A stretch of 7,061 nt of DNA from Anaerolineae bacterium (GTDB lineage Bacteria > Chloroflexota > Anaerolineae > Aggregatilineales > Aggregatilineaceae): positions 1-7,061 of the forward strand of contig JAGPFT010000149.1 of assembly GCA_018056405.1 (NCBI GenBank), in the 5' to 3' direction. Position 1 is the stretch's first letter; each line of letters starts with the position of its first letter. A program made the translations under genes and the position numbers. This document shows, in pieces, positions 6,389 to 7,061 of this stretch. The notes under the pieces were generated by a model that was not told the DNA's origin, ran no database searches, and saw nothing but the letters and a program-made list of their open reading frames with translations.

Positions 6389-6544
6389 CTACTGCCTGAA
6401 CTGTTCCACCACATCCATGACCGCCGCGATCACGTCCCCCACATCCTCATCGCTCAGGCCGGGGTGCAGCGGCAGCGAGATCAGGCGCTGATATTCGCGA
6501 TAAGCGATGGGGAAGTCGTCCGGCGCGAAGCTGAGCAGGGCGCA
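6389..6544 (-). pseudogene. C-terminal remnant of a second DegT/DnrJ/EryC1 aminotransferase
   Basis: The minus-strand frame between an in-frame TGA (6545-6547) and a TAG (6389-6391) reads 51 codons with no usable start. It contains SFAPDDFPIAYREYQRLISL (residues 5-24) followed by PLHPGLSDEDVGDVIAAVMD (25-44). The pattern 'FP.A...Y.R.ISLPLHPGLSDEDV..VI' is the characteristic C-terminal end of PLP-dependent NDP-sugar aminotransferases (PF01041; perosamine synthase/PseC/PglE type). It is not the tail of the neighbouring aminotransferase, which has its own complete and different end. It begins 13 bp after that neighbour's stop codon, and its own stop lies 15 bp before the glycosyltransferase start. 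It is GC-rich like the neighbour. It is too short to have a fold or the catalytic lysine, so it is a gene remnant. Confidence 0.8.
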
Positions 6545-6557
6545 TCAGCGCGGAAGG

Positions 6558-7061
6558 CTATTGCGCCTGCGCAGTGCCCTCCCGCAGCCTCTCACACACA
6601 TATTCCACCTGTTCCTCCGTCATCACGCCGGAGAAGGGCAGCGCCAGGAAGGTATCGCCCGCTTTCTCGGTATTCGGCAGATCGCCGCGCCGCCAGCCAA
6701 ATCGCTCTTGATAGAAGGGTTGCAGGTGGATCGGCGTGAAATACGCGCGGGAGGATACGCCTTGCTCCTTCAGGTATTCGATCAGGCGGTTGCGGTCAAC
6801 GCCGTCACCGCAACGAATGACGTAGACGAACCAGCTCATCCGGGTCGTGGTCGGAGCGATGTAGGGCTTTCCCAGCCCCGGCATCTCACCAATGCGCTCG
6901 TTGTACCACGCAGCCACACGAGCGCGCTTCTCCAGAAGCTCCTCGATGCGCTGCAGTTGCGCCAGGCCGAGCGCAGCGCTCATCTCGTCCATGCGGTAGT
7001 TGTACCCCAGGCGGGTATGGTTGAGCCAGCCATCGAAGACATCCCGACCCTGGTTGCGCAG
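6558..7061 (-). CDS. DegT/DnrJ/EryC1 family NDP-sugar aminotransferase (5' end outside window)
   Basis: This is a PLP-dependent aminotransferase that converts a keto-sugar nucleotide into an amino-sugar nucleotide for polysaccharide synthesis. Only the C-terminal 167 residues are in the window; the gene continues past position 7061, and ATG 6992 is an internal methionine. The frame enters with LRNQGRD and HTRLGYNYRMDEMSAALGLA, the signature that follows the catalytic-lysine region in this family, then the QL..IEELL..R..VA.WYNERI helix. The substrate-side segment VSSRAYFTPIHLQPFYQ and the C-terminal LPNTEKAGDTFLALPFSGVM follow, and the protein ends naturally with a TAG at 6558-6560. The catalytic lysine must lie outside the window. 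Composition is GC-rich. Its downstream neighbour is the tail of another family member, which suggests that recombination here replaced or truncated a second aminotransferase gene. Confidence 0.92.
   Translation of the reverse strand: MRNQGRDVFDGWLNHTRLGYNYRMDEMSAALGLAQLQRIEELLEKRARVAAWYNERIGEMPGLGKPYIAPTTTRMSWFVYVIRCGDGVDRNRLIEYLKEQGVSSRAYFTPIHLQPFYQERFGWRRGDLPNTEKAGDTFLALPFSGVMTEEQVEYVCERLREGTAQAQ

Noticed and set aside
6290..6739. 149-residue plus-strand open frame at the right side
   Set aside because: It is antisense to the glycosyltransferase start, the aminotransferase remnant and the aminotransferase end, all of which have family motifs on the minus strand.

Overview
The window looks like part of a high-GC bacterial chromosome, possibly from the Chloroflexota. 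Two things suggest this: the style of the SbcC-like protein, and the short GC-rich palindromic intergenic repeats (TAGGGGCG...CGCCCCTA and CCTCACCCCC...GGGGGTGAGG types). The repeat argument rests on my recollection of such genomes, not on a search, so the phylum is tentative.

Left part (1-3673, plus strand, uniformly GC-rich). A GC-rich hairpin repeat precedes a complete Rad50/SbcC-type DNA-repair ATPase (134-2704). A repeat-filled gap follows (2705-2956), holding a near-perfect 28-bp palindrome and a roughly 100-bp element with inverted ends. Next is a class I SAM-dependent methyltransferase (2957-3673). The gap at 3674-3978 lies between convergent genes and holds a decayed copy of the palindrome and a possible hairpin.

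Right part (3979-7061, minus strand). This is a piece of a surface polysaccharide (O-antigen, capsule or exopolysaccharide) gene cluster. In the direction of transcription, from the right edge leftwards, it contains: the C-terminal part of a DegT/DnrJ/EryC1 sugar aminotransferase; a 51-codon C-terminal scrap of a second, different aminotransferase; an intact glycosyltransferase; the N-terminal 91 residues of a phosphoglycosyl transferase (undecaprenyl-phosphate sugar-1-phosphate transferase); an intact zinc-ribbon methyltransferase; and the C-terminal 66 codons of a phosphoglycosyl transferase. The two transferase pieces fit as the ends of one gene whose middle, about 50 codons including the catalytic Asp-Glu region, has been lost and replaced by the methyltransferase gene.

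The most notable pattern is a mosaic. The aminotransferase and transferase pieces are GC-rich like the left part. The intact glycosyltransferase and methyltransferase are visibly AT-richer. Each composition change falls at or close to a gene-fragment edge. This suggests that foreign polysaccharide genes were swapped in by successive recombination events that broke resident genes. A chimeric assembly is the main alternative. I found no transposase, integrase, CRISPR array, tRNA or rRNA, and no clear sign of a wholly new system.
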